Shown in pieces: positions 35,532 through 43,273 of a stretch of 64,000 nucleotides of DNA; within the stretch, counting starts at the first letter, position 1; the number at the start of each line of letters is the position of its first letter. Location of the stretch: positions 1 through 64,000 of the forward strand of contig PKRJ01000016.1 of assembly GCA_017577365.1 (NCBI GenBank), in the 5' to 3' direction. The translations under genes were made by a program, and so were the position numbers. The notes under the pieces are model-generated. The model was not told the origin of the DNA and searched no databases. It worked only from the letters and a program-made list of their open reading frames with translations. The DNA is from Gammaproteobacteria bacterium (GTDB lineage Bacteria > Pseudomonadota > Gammaproteobacteria > Steroidobacterales > Rariloculaceae).

Positions 35532-35562
35532 CGCGCGACTCCGCTCCGCGCGAGCGCGGAAA

Positions 35563-36048
35563 TCATGCCTTAAGAGACAGCGCCGCCTCCAAAACGTTCT
35601 CGACGTGGCCCGGAACCTTGACTTTACGCCATTCCCGGACCAGCTTGCCGGACGCATCGACGAGGAACGTGCTGCGTTCGACGCCGAGGACCTTCCGGCC
35701 GTACATGTTCTTCTCGCGAATCACGTCGAAGAGCGTGCAGAGGGTCTCGTCCGGATCGGAGATCAGGTCGAACGGTAAGCCGTGCTTCGCCTTGAATTTC
35801 TCGTGCGATTCGAGGCTGTCCCGCGAGACGCCGAGCACCTCGACGCCCGCGCGGCGGAAGTCCTCGTAGCGGGCCGCGAAGTCCCGACCCTCGGTCGTGC
35901 AGCCCGGAGTGTCGTCCTTCGGGTAGAAGTACAGGACGTACGGACGGCCGGCCAGCGCCTTCGACGAGACCTTGCGGCCGCCGGTCGCGTCCGCCCGAAA
36001 TGCCGGGACCTTCGCGCCCAGCTTCGCCTTCGTGCCCGTTCTCGTCAT
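35563..36048 (-). CDS. bcp: thioredoxin-dependent peroxiredoxin Bcp (PrxQ)
   Basis: This thiol peroxidase of the BCP/PrxQ family (161 residues) carries the peroxidatic motif YPKDDTPGCTTE with Cys50. The resolving cysteine normally five residues later is Gly here, and the alternative helix position (about residue 86) is Lys. The only other cysteine is Cys104 (DETLCTLFDV). The enzyme may therefore act by a 1-Cys mechanism or use Cys104. It sits between gcvR and bepA on the same strand. Confidence 0.94.
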   Translation of the reverse strand: MTRTGTKAKLGAKVPAFRADATGGRKVSSKALAGRPYVLYFYPKDDTPGCTTEGRDFAARYEDFRRAGVEVLGVSRDSLESHEKFKAKHGLPFDLISDPDETLCTLFDVIREKNMYGRKVLGVERSTFLVDASGKLVREWRKVKVPGHVENVLEAALSLKA

Positions 36049-36088
36049 CGCTGTCTCGTCGCCGCCCGTACGCGCGCCGTGCGGCGCC

Positions 36089-36622
36089 TCACGAATGCTT
36101 GACCGGCTCCATGATCGCGTCGACGTTCAATTGGTCGCAGAAGTCCATGAACTCCTCGCGAAGAGCGGAGATGTGGAGCGACGCGGGGATGTTCACGTAC
36201 ATCTGCACCGAGAACATCGGCGTGTCGGTTTGCGACGCGACGTAGCTGCGCGCCGTGAGCTCGCCGATCTCGACCTGCCGGCTCGCGAAGAAACCGCAGA
36301 GGCTGTGCACGATGCCCGGTTGATCCAGGCCGACGACGTCGACCGCGTAAGGCAAGCGTTCCTTGCCGAAGTGACGCGGCTCCGTGCGCCGAAACTTCAT
36401 CGTGAGGCCGTTGTTGTTCGCGAACCGCTCGAGGTCCCTCTCGAGACGGCTGATCGTGTGCCAGTTGCCGGCGACGAGCAGAAGCATGCCGAACTCGGAG
36501 CCGAGCGCGGTCATGCGGCCTTCCTTGATGTTTCCGCCGCAGTCGAGGATCGTGCGTGTGAGGTCCTGGACCATCGTCGTCGGATCGCCGCCTACGGCGG
36601 ATATGACGAGCAGCTGTTGCAT
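36089..36622 (-). CDS. gcvR: ACT-domain regulator GcvR
   Basis: The 177 residues have two ACT domains (about 3-85 and 92-172; LLVISAVGGDPTTMVQDL and YAVDVVGLDQPGIVHSLCGFF). E. coli GcvR antagonises GcvA at the glycine cleavage operon. The order bcp-gcvR-dapA is as in E. coli, with dapA divergent. No DNA-binding domain is present, so it acts through a partner protein. Confidence 0.92.
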   Translation of the reverse strand: MQQLLVISAVGGDPTTMVQDLTRTILDCGGNIKEGRMTALGSEFGMLLLVAGNWHTISRLERDLERFANNNGLTMKFRRTEPRHFGKERLPYAVDVVGLDQPGIVHSLCGFFASRQVEIGELTARSYVASQTDTPMFSVQMYVNIPASLHISALREEFMDFCDQLNVDAIMEPVKHS

Positions 36623-36774
36623 TTATCAGGTGAATCCGTGAGTGGTTGGTGCCCGTTGGACAGTTGTTCGGGGCCGGTCCAGTGTACCCCGAAGTCGTGC
36701 AGAGGCAATGCCAAGTTGCGGCCGCGTGCCGCCGCCAGTACCATCCACGCCTCTCTCATCCCATTGGGCGGACA

Positions 36775-37662
36775 ATGTTTTCAGGCAGCATCGCGGCGTT
36801 GGTAACGCCGATGACGGACGACGGCGCCCTCGACTACGCCGCCCTGAAGAGGCTTGTCGAGTTCCACATCGACGCCGGCACCGACGCTCTCGTCATCGCG
36901 GGCACGACGGGCGAGTCGCCCACGCTCGAGCATCGCGAGCATATCGAGCTCGTCGAGAAGAGCTGCGAGATCGCGGCGGGGCGGATTCCGATCATCGCCG
37001 GCACCGGGTCGAACTCGACCGCGCAGACGCTGAAGCTCTCGCGCGCCGTGGACCATCTTCCGCTCGCCGGCCTGATGCTCGTAACGCCTTATTACAACAA
37101 GCCGACGCAGGAAGGCATGTTCCGGCACTTCTCGATGGTCGCCGACGCGGTGAGCCATCCGATCATCCTGTACAACGTGCCGAGCCGGACCGGCGTCGAC
37201 TTGAAGCCGTCGACGGTCGGGCGCCTGTCGGCGCACCCGAAGATCGTCGCGCTCAAGGAGGCGACCGGGGAACTCGACCGCCTCGAGACGCTCAGAGACG
37301 CGTGCGGCAGCGAGTTCTCGTTGCTTTCTGGAGACGATGCGACGGCGTGCGAGTTCATGCTGAGGGGCGGGCAAGGCGTCATCTCCGTCACAGCGAACGT
37401 GGCGCCGCGGCAAATGCGCGAGATGTGCGACGCGGCCCGCGCCGGGGATCGGGCGACCGCGGAGCGCATCGACGGGACGCTGCGGGCGTTGCATAGGGAC
37501 CTGTTCGTCGAGAGCAACCCGATTCCCGTCAAGTGGGCCGTTCACGAGATGGGGCTCGTCGGTGCCGGCATCCGTCTGCCGCTGACGCCGCTGTCGCCCG
37601 CCTATCACGATACCGTTCGCGCGGCGATGGCTGCGGCGGGCGTGCAGCCGGCGAAATCGTAG
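36775..37662 (+). CDS. dapA: 4-hydroxy-tetrahydrodipicolinate synthase
   Basis: DapA condenses pyruvate with aspartate semialdehyde, the first committed step to lysine and diaminopimelate. The 295 residues have the Schiff-base lysine Lys161 (IVALKEATG), Tyr133 in LYNVPSRTG, and the GTTGESPTL substrate loop. The ATG at 36775 (MFSGSIAALVTPM) is the family start. The upstream open part lies in the promoter region. Confidence 0.97.
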   Translation: MFSGSIAALVTPMTDDGALDYAALKRLVEFHIDAGTDALVIAGTTGESPTLEHREHIELVEKSCEIAAGRIPIIAGTGSNSTAQTLKLSRAVDHLPLAGLMLVTPYYNKPTQEGMFRHFSMVADAVSHPIILYNVPSRTGVDLKPSTVGRLSAHPKIVALKEATGELDRLETLRDACGSEFSLLSGDDATACEFMLRGGQGVISVTANVAPRQMREMCDAARAGDRATAERIDGTLRALHRDLFVESNPIPVKWAVHEMGLVGAGIRLPLTPLSPAYHDTVRAAMAAAGVQPAKS

Positions 37663-37666
37663 GGCG

Positions 37667-37930
37667 ATGACGAAAAGTTTTTGGATGCTGTTGCCGCTGC
37701 TCGCGCTCACCGCGTGCGCCGGCGAACGCACGGTCAGCTGCCAGGACAACGTGACCTATCGGAACGCGTCGTCGATCCCGCCGCTCAGGATCCCGGACGA
37801 TTTGTCCGTGCCCGACGAATCCGACGCGATCCGCGTGCCGCCGCCGCCGGCTTCATCGTCGACCGCCGCGGCCGAGCCCGGCGGCTGCCTCGAGCGCCCG
37901 CCGGACTTCTTCGAAAGTCGCGGCGCCTGA
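37667..37930 (+). CDS. short lipoprotein in the bamC position
   Basis: This 87-residue lipoprotein has signal peptide and lipobox LTAC at 14-17. It continues as a Pro-rich, apparently unstructured chain containing PPLRIPDDLSVPDES. It starts four bases after dapA, where gammaproteobacteria place bamC. The sequence looks like the N-terminal lasso segment of BamC, the part that binds BamD, with both helix-grip domains missing. The stop is followed within 20 bases by a hairpin, so no BamC remnant lies downstream. It may be a minimal BamC; this is inference. Confidence 0.75.
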   Translation: MTKSFWMLLPLLALTACAGERTVSCQDNVTYRNASSIPPLRIPDDLSVPDESDAIRVPPPPASSSTAAAEPGGCLERPPDFFESRGA

Positions 37931-37946
37931 TAGCCCGTCGAGAAGA

Positions 37947-37967
37947 GGGCTCGCGAAGAGCGAGCCC
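37947..37967. terminator. hairpin between convergent lipoprotein and DUF4383 genes
   Basis: GGGCTCGC and GCGAGCCC form a perfect 8-bp stem with a GAAGA loop, 16 bases after the lipoprotein stop and 28 bases beyond the DUF4383 stop. A short pyrimidine run (TCTTCT) follows it on the minus strand. It probably ends transcripts from both sides. Confidence 0.55.
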
Positions 37968-37995
37968 CTGGCTTCCGGCTACAGCCTCGCTTGGT

Positions 37996-38448
37996 TCACG
38001 CGCGAGTCGCGTGCGTCGTCGCTTCGACCCGGGTCCGCGGCGCCACGAACCCGAAGTAGGCCGCGACCGCGGCGAGGACCAGGTGCAGCCACACGTCGTG
38101 CCCGTAAAGCGGGACGAGGCCGAACAGCGTGTGGGCGCCGGGGATCAGCCCGAGGATCACCAGGATCGCGTAGACGACCGCGACGGCGCGGGCATACGTG
38201 ATCGACGCGCCGAGCGTCCGGTACGCGACGAGGCCCCACACCCCGAACACGATGTGCACGAGATTGTGCAGCGAGTTCACCGGGAACAGCCCGAACAGTC
38301 GTCCCGTGCTGCCGTTGACCGTGACCATTGGATCCGTGGGGTCGAGCGGCGTCATGAGCCCCGGCACGAATCCGGCGATGCCGACGACGAGGAACACGAT
38401 GCCGTAGATCAGCGCGAAGTAGCGGATTGGCGTGGCGGTGGAGGGCAT
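37996..38448 (-). CDS. DUF4383-family membrane protein
   Basis: This 150-residue protein has four membrane helices (about 8-30, 58-80, 87-104, 113-135) and the DUF4383 layout (LIYGIVFLVVGIAGF, NLVHIVFGVWGLVAY). Function is unknown for the family. The ATG at 38448 has AGAGGAG upstream. The frame continues further upstream without coding character. Confidence 0.85.
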   Translation of the reverse strand: MPSTATPIRYFALIYGIVFLVVGIAGFVPGLMTPLDPTDPMVTVNGSTGRLFGLFPVNSLHNLVHIVFGVWGLVAYRTLGASITYARAVAVVYAILVILGLIPGAHTLFGLVPLYGHDVWLHLVLAAVAAYFGFVAPRTRVEATTHATRA

Positions 38449-38607
38449 GGCGGTCTCCTCTGATTCAGGAGTAGGCATGCGATCCCGATCAGGCTTGCAG
38501 GCTTCGTGCCACGGCGGAGGGGCGCGGGCGCGCCAAGGGTCTGCTACATTGGCGCCCATGCGATCGAGGCCCGGAGGCGGCCGCGTGCGGGCGCGGCGCG
38601 CGGCAGC

Positions 38608-39333
38608 TTGAGAGCCGATCCCCCGGACGAGAACCTCTGCTTCAAGACGGAGGGGCTGACCAAGGTCTACGGCAGCGGCCCGAGCGCCGTGCACGCGCTT
38701 CGGGGCGTCGATCTCGCGATCCCCGAGCGCGAGCTCGTCGTGCTCCTAGGCGCGTCGGGCAGCGGCAAATCGACGCTCCTCAATATCCTCGGCGGGCTCG
38801 ACCGCCCGACGTCGGGCCGGCTCTTGTTCCGCGGCCAGGACCTCACGAACGCGTCGCAGCGGGAGCTCACGCTCTATCGGCGCCGGCACGTCGGCTTCGT
38901 TTTCCAGTTCTACAACCTCATGCCGAGCCTCACCGCGCGGGAGAACGTCGCGCTCGTCACCGAGATCGCGGACGATCCGATTCCGCCAGAGGAGGCGCTC
39001 GCGCTCGTCGGGCTCGAGCACCGCCTCGATCATTTCCCGTCGCAGCTCTCTGGCGGCGAGCAGCAGCGCGTCGCGATCGCGCGCGCGATCGCGAAGCGTC
39101 CGTCGGTCCTGCTCTGCGACGAGCCGACCGGCGCGCTCGACAGCGCGACGGGCGTACGGGTGCTCGAGGCGCTCCAGAACGTCAACGAGACGATGCACGC
39201 GACGACGCTCCTGATCACGCACAACGCGTCGGTTGCGGATATCGCGCACCGCGTGATCACGTTCTCGGACGGGCACGTGCGCGAGGAGCGTCTCAACGCC
39301 GTGCGGAAGCGGCCTTCGGAGCTCTCCTGGTGA
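38608..39333 (+). CDS. ABC transporter ATP-binding protein (LolD/MacB type)
   Basis: This is an ATPase of an FtsX-type exporter. Walker A is GASGSGKST (48-56 with the TTG start), the Q-loop region is FQFYNLMPSLTARENV, the signature is LSGGEQQRVAIARA and Walker B is LLCDEPTGALD. The start is uncertain. A TTG at 38608 gives a normal 241 residues; a GTG at 38506 would add 34 Arg-rich residues. It is coupled to the permease gene by a TGATG overlap and forms a three-gene exporter operon. Confidence 0.93.
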   Translation: MRADPPDENLCFKTEGLTKVYGSGPSAVHALRGVDLAIPERELVVLLGASGSGKSTLLNILGGLDRPTSGRLLFRGQDLTNASQRELTLYRRRHVGFVFQFYNLMPSLTARENVALVTEIADDPIPPEEALALVGLEHRLDHFPSQLSGGEQQRVAIARAIAKRPSVLLCDEPTGALDSATGVRVLEALQNVNETMHATTLLITHNASVADIAHRVITFSDGHVREERLNAVRKRPSELSW

Positions 39334-41723
39334 TGCGTCTCTTCTCGTTGCCCCGCTGGCTCGCGCCGCTCGATCGGAAGCTCCTGCGCGATCTCTTCGC
39401 GATGCGCGGCCAGGCGCTCGCCATCGCGTTCGTGATCGCCGGAGGCGTGTCCGTGCACCTCGTCGCGGCGGGCCTTTTGTCGTCGCTCGAAGAGACGCGG
39501 CGCGCGTACTACGAGCGTTATCGCTTCGCGGATCTCTGGGCGCCGCTCGTCCGCGCGCCGAACGGTTTGATCGACGAGATCCGACGCATCGAGGGCGTGC
39601 AGGCCGCGGAGACGCGCGTGCGCGTGCAGGCGCTGTTCGACATGCCGGGCATGGAGGAACCCGCGACGGGCGAGGTGTTCTCGTTGCCCGACGGCGCCGA
39701 GCCTTCGGTGAACCAGATCGTGCTGCTGCGCGGCCGGTTGCCGCAATCCGGCCGTCGCGACGAGGCCGTCGTGCTCGAGAGCTTCGCGAACGCTCACGGG
39801 CTCGACATCGGCGATACGGTCGACGCGACGATCTACGGCGGCCGGGAACGAATCACGATCGTCGGCATCGCGCTCTCGCCCGAGCACGTCTACGCGATCG
39901 CGCCGGGACAGCTCGTGCCGGACGATCGGCTGTTCGGCGTGCTGTGGATGAGCCGCTCCGCGCTCGCGGAAGCCGTGAACCAGGACGGCGCGTTCAACGA
40001 GGCCGTCGTGCGCCTCGGATACGGCGCGAACGAGGCCGCGGTCCGCAACGCGCTCGACGCGCTGCTCGAGCCGTACGGCGCGCCCGGCGCGTACGGCCGC
40101 GACGAGCACATCTCGGATGCGTTCATCTCGAGCGAGATCGATCAGCTCCGGACGATGGGCAGCGTGCTGCCGCCGATCTTCCTCGCGGTCGCGGCGTTTC
40201 TCGTCAACGTCGTGATCTCGCGTCTCGTCGCGACCGAGCGTACCGAGATCGGGCTCATGAAGGCGTTCGGCTATACCGATGCCGCCGTCGTCGCGCACTA
40301 TCTCAAGGCCGTCGGCATCATCGGCGTCGTCGGGCTCGCGATCGGCGCCACGCTCGGCATTCGGCTCGGCCAGCTCCTCGCATCCGTCTACACGGAGTAC
40401 TACCGCTTCCCGTTATTCGTGTTCCAGCCGAACGCGCGCGGGCTCGTCGTCGTCACCGCGATCACGGCCGTCGCCGTCGGCGGCGGCGCCGCGTTCGCCG
40501 TGCGCCGCGCCGCGACGATCGCGCCCGCCGAGGCGATGCGTCCGCCGCCGCCGCCGGACTATTCCAAGGCGCTCGGAGCGCGCGTGACGTCGCTCCCGTT
40601 TCTCGACCAGCAAACGCGGATGATCCTGCGGCAGATCGTCCGCTTCCCGTTGCGCGCGGCGTTCACGAGCATCGGCGTCGCGGTGTCGGGGGCGCTCCTG
40701 ATCGGGACGTTGTTCGCGCTCGACGCGATCGAGGAGATGATCGACGTCTACTTCAACGTCGCGAACCGTTACGACGTTCAGGTGAGCTTCGTCGAGCCGC
40801 GCTCGCGCAGCGCCTACTTCGAGCTGCTGAGCGCGCCGGGCGTGCTCGGCGGCGAGCCGTATCGAGCGGTCCCGGTGAAGCTGCGGCATCGGCATCTCGA
40901 GGAGCAGATGAGGCTGATGGGGGTGCCGGTCGACAGCCGACTCGCGCGCATGATCGACGTCGAGGGGCGACCCGTCGAGCTTCGGCCCGGAGGGATCGTG
41001 CTCTCGCAGGACATCGCCGAGAAGCTCGCGGTGACGACCGGCGAGACGCTGACTGTCGCGGTGACCGAAGGGCGCCGACCCGTGCTCGACGTGCCCGTCG
41101 CGGCGGTCGCGATGACGTATATCGGCTCGGGCGCGTACATGCCGATCGACGACGTGAACGCGTTGCTCCGTGAAGGGCCGGTCGTCTCGGGTGCGAACCT
41201 GCTCGTCGATTCCGCGCGGACGAACGCGCTCTATGCCGAGCTCAAGGCGCAGCCCGCGGTCGCGGGAGTCGTGCTGCAGCGCGCCGCGCAGCGCAATTTC
41301 ACCGATCTCATGGATCAAAACCTCGGCATGGCGATCTGGGTCTACACGATCTTCGCCGGGCTGATCGCGATCGGCGTCGTCTACAACAGCGTGCGCATAT
41401 CGTTCAGCGAGCGACAGCGCGAGCTCGCGTCGCTTCGGGTGCTCGGCTTCTCGCGCCGCGAGGTCTCGTACATCCTGCTCGGCGAGATCGCGTTCCTGAC
41501 GCTGCTCGCGCTGCCGATCGGCGGGTTGCTCGGGACGGGGCTCGCGTGGTCGCTCTCCAGAGCGATGAGCTCGGAGCTCTTTCGCGTTCCGTTCGTGATC
41601 GATCCGCCGACGTACGGCTACGCGGCGCTCGTCGTCATCGTCGTCACCGCGGTCTCGGGGCTCCTGGTCCGCAGACAGCTCGACCGAATGGAGCTCGTAG
41701 CCGTGCTGAAGAGTGCCGACTGA
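39333..41723 (+). CDS. FtsX-type ABC permease, duplicated
   Basis: The 796-residue permease has two FtsX-like halves, each with an extracytoplasmic domain and a bundle of membrane helices. The first helix is at about 25-45, helices cluster at about 270-390 and 440-465, and again at about 660-790. The conserved TERTEIGLMKAFGY and SERQRELASLRVLGFS coupling segments are clear. It is larger than MacB-type permeases and belongs to the long type that carries both halves in one chain. It works with the ATPase upstream and the fusion protein downstream. The exported substrate is unknown. Confidence 0.92.
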   Translation: MRLFSLPRWLAPLDRKLLRDLFAMRGQALAIAFVIAGGVSVHLVAAGLLSSLEETRRAYYERYRFADLWAPLVRAPNGLIDEIRRIEGVQAAETRVRVQALFDMPGMEEPATGEVFSLPDGAEPSVNQIVLLRGRLPQSGRRDEAVVLESFANAHGLDIGDTVDATIYGGRERITIVGIALSPEHVYAIAPGQLVPDDRLFGVLWMSRSALAEAVNQDGAFNEAVVRLGYGANEAAVRNALDALLEPYGAPGAYGRDEHISDAFISSEIDQLRTMGSVLPPIFLAVAAFLVNVVISRLVATERTEIGLMKAFGYTDAAVVAHYLKAVGIIGVVGLAIGATLGIRLGQLLASVYTEYYRFPLFVFQPNARGLVVVTAITAVAVGGGAAFAVRRAATIAPAEAMRPPPPPDYSKALGARVTSLPFLDQQTRMILRQIVRFPLRAAFTSIGVAVSGALLIGTLFALDAIEEMIDVYFNVANRYDVQVSFVEPRSRSAYFELLSAPGVLGGEPYRAVPVKLRHRHLEEQMRLMGVPVDSRLARMIDVEGRPVELRPGGIVLSQDIAEKLAVTTGETLTVAVTEGRRPVLDVPVAAVAMTYIGSGAYMPIDDVNALLREGPVVSGANLLVDSARTNALYAELKAQPAVAGVVLQRAAQRNFTDLMDQNLGMAIWVYTIFAGLIAIGVVYNSVRISFSERQRELASLRVLGFSRREVSYILLGEIAFLTLLALPIGGLLGTGLAWSLSRAMSSELFRVPFVIDPPTYGYAALVVIVVTAVSGLLVRRQLDRMELVAVLKSAD

Positions 41724-41755
41724 GCGAGAATGTTGCGACGAAGGAAAGGCTCGGC

Positions 41756-42952
41756 ATGAAGCTGAAGTTCCGCACGCTGTTCTGGGCGGCCGCCGCGGTC
41801 GCCGTCGCCGTGCTGCTCGCGCTCGCGTTCCGCCCGCAGCCCGTGCCCGTCGATCTGGCGGAGGTCTCACGAGGACCGTTGATGGTGACGGTGCGCGACG
41901 AGGGACGCACGCGCGTGCGGGAGGAGTACGTCGTGTCGGCGCCCGTCGCGGGAAGGTTGCTGCGCGTCGAGCTCGAGCCCGGCGATCACGTGCATGCTGG
42001 CGACGTCGTCGCGCGGATCGTGCCGGGCGCGCCGTCGTTCCTCGACGCGCGCGCCGAGGCCGAGGCGAGGGCCGCGGTCGAGGCCGCGCAGGCAGCGCTC
42101 GCGAGTGCGGAGGCCGAGCGGCGCAGCGCCGAGGCGGACGTCGATTTCGCGCGGACGGAGCTATCGCGCATCGTCGATTTGCGCGAGCGGGATCTGGTGG
42201 CGCCGGATGCGCTCGACCGTGCGCGCCTTCGGCTCGAGGTCGCGGAGGCCAATCTGAGAGCCGCGGAGGGAAGGGTCCAAAGCCGCACGGCCGAGCTCGA
42301 GGCGGCGCGCAGCCGGCTGCTGCAGCCGGGCGGTGAGGACGGCGCCGATCTCGGCGTGCCGATCGTCTCGCCGGTCGACGGCCGCGTGCTGCGCGTCATC
42401 CGCGAGAGCGAAGGCGTCGTCGCGGCGGGCACCGAGATCATGTCGCTCGGCGACCCGAACGACCTCGAGATCGTCGTCGAGATGCTGTCGACCGACGCCG
42501 TCGACGTGAAGCGCGGCGCGGAGGTCATCATCGACAGCTACGGACGGGACGCGCCGCCGCTGCGCGGCCGCGTGAGGCTCGTCGAGCCGTACGGCTTCAC
42601 GAAGATCTCCGCGCTCGGCGTCGAGGAGCAGCGTGTCAACGTCATCGTCGATCCCGTCGGCCCGCCCGACGAATGGGCGATGCTCGAGCACGGCTATCGC
42701 GTCGAGGCGGCCGTCGTCACGTGGTCCGCGGACGAGGTGCTGCAGGTGCCCGTCGCCGCGCTGTTCCGTAGCGGCGAGCGCTGGGCGGTGTTTCGCGTGA
42801 TCGACGGCGTCGCGCGATTGACGCCGATCGACGTCGGCCGCAGCAACGGGCGGCTCGCCGAGGTGCTCGCGGGCCTCGAGGCCGGCGAGACCGTCGTGCT
42901 GTATCCGGGGGAACGCGTCGCGGACGGCGCCTTGGTGCGGGCGAGAGACTGA
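41756..42952 (+). CDS. periplasmic adaptor (HlyD/MacA-like membrane fusion protein)
   Basis: The 398-residue protein has an N-terminal membrane anchor (about 9-26), a lipoyl/barrel-sandwich half (VVSAPVAGRLLRVELEPGDHV), a long coiled-coil hairpin (about 95-200, rich in Ala/Glu/Arg), and the second lipoyl half (VPIVSPVDGRVLRVI). Beta-barrel and membrane-proximal domains follow. It bridges the ABC permease to an outer-membrane channel, which is not encoded here. AAGGAAAGG precedes the ATG at 41756. Confidence 0.92.
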   Translation: MKLKFRTLFWAAAAVAVAVLLALAFRPQPVPVDLAEVSRGPLMVTVRDEGRTRVREEYVVSAPVAGRLLRVELEPGDHVHAGDVVARIVPGAPSFLDARAEAEARAAVEAAQAALASAEAERRSAEADVDFARTELSRIVDLRERDLVAPDALDRARLRLEVAEANLRAAEGRVQSRTAELEAARSRLLQPGGEDGADLGVPIVSPVDGRVLRVIRESEGVVAAGTEIMSLGDPNDLEIVVEMLSTDAVDVKRGAEVIIDSYGRDAPPLRGRVRLVEPYGFTKISALGVEEQRVNVIVDPVGPPDEWAMLEHGYRVEAAVVTWSADEVLQVPVAALFRSGERWAVFRVIDGVARLTPIDVGRSNGRLAEVLAGLEAGETVVLYPGERVADGALVRARD

Positions 42953-42969
42953 GCGCGAGAACGTTCGCG

Positions 42970-43191
42970 TCAGCGATCGCTCCACCACGCGACGAACTCG
43001 TCGAAATCGATCGAGCCGTCGTGGTCGCCGTCGACGGAGTCGAAGCCGACGCGCGCCTCTTCGCGCGAGCCGAAGGCATCGAGGCCTTGAAGCATCCTGA
43101 CGAACTCGTCGAACTCGATTCGCCCGTCGCCGTTCGCGTCGTTGTAGTCGAAGCTCTCCTTGAGCTCTTCGAGTTCCTCGGGCGTCGCCAT
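42970..43191 (-). CDS. two-EF-hand calcium-binding protein
   Basis: This 73-residue cytoplasmic protein has two canonical 12-residue EF-hand loops, DANGDGRIEFDE (18-29) and DGDHDGSIDFDE (54-65), on helix-loop-helix scaffolds. Nothing else is present and there is no signal peptide. All calcium-ligating positions are acidic or Asn/His as expected, so calcium binding is likely. It is a calmodulin-like mini-protein whose partner is unknown. It lies convergent to the exporter operon and may precede an unrelated cytochrome operon end. Confidence 0.9.
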   Translation of the reverse strand: MATPEELEELKESFDYNDANGDGRIEFDEFVRMLQGLDAFGSREEARVGFDSVDGDHDGSIDFDEFVAWWSDR

Positions 43192-43273
43192 GCGTTCTCC
43201 TTCTTCGATCGGGCTTTGGCGCGCTCGGATTGTAACCGACCTCTTCGACTACGCGACGTTCGTAGAAGGCGTA

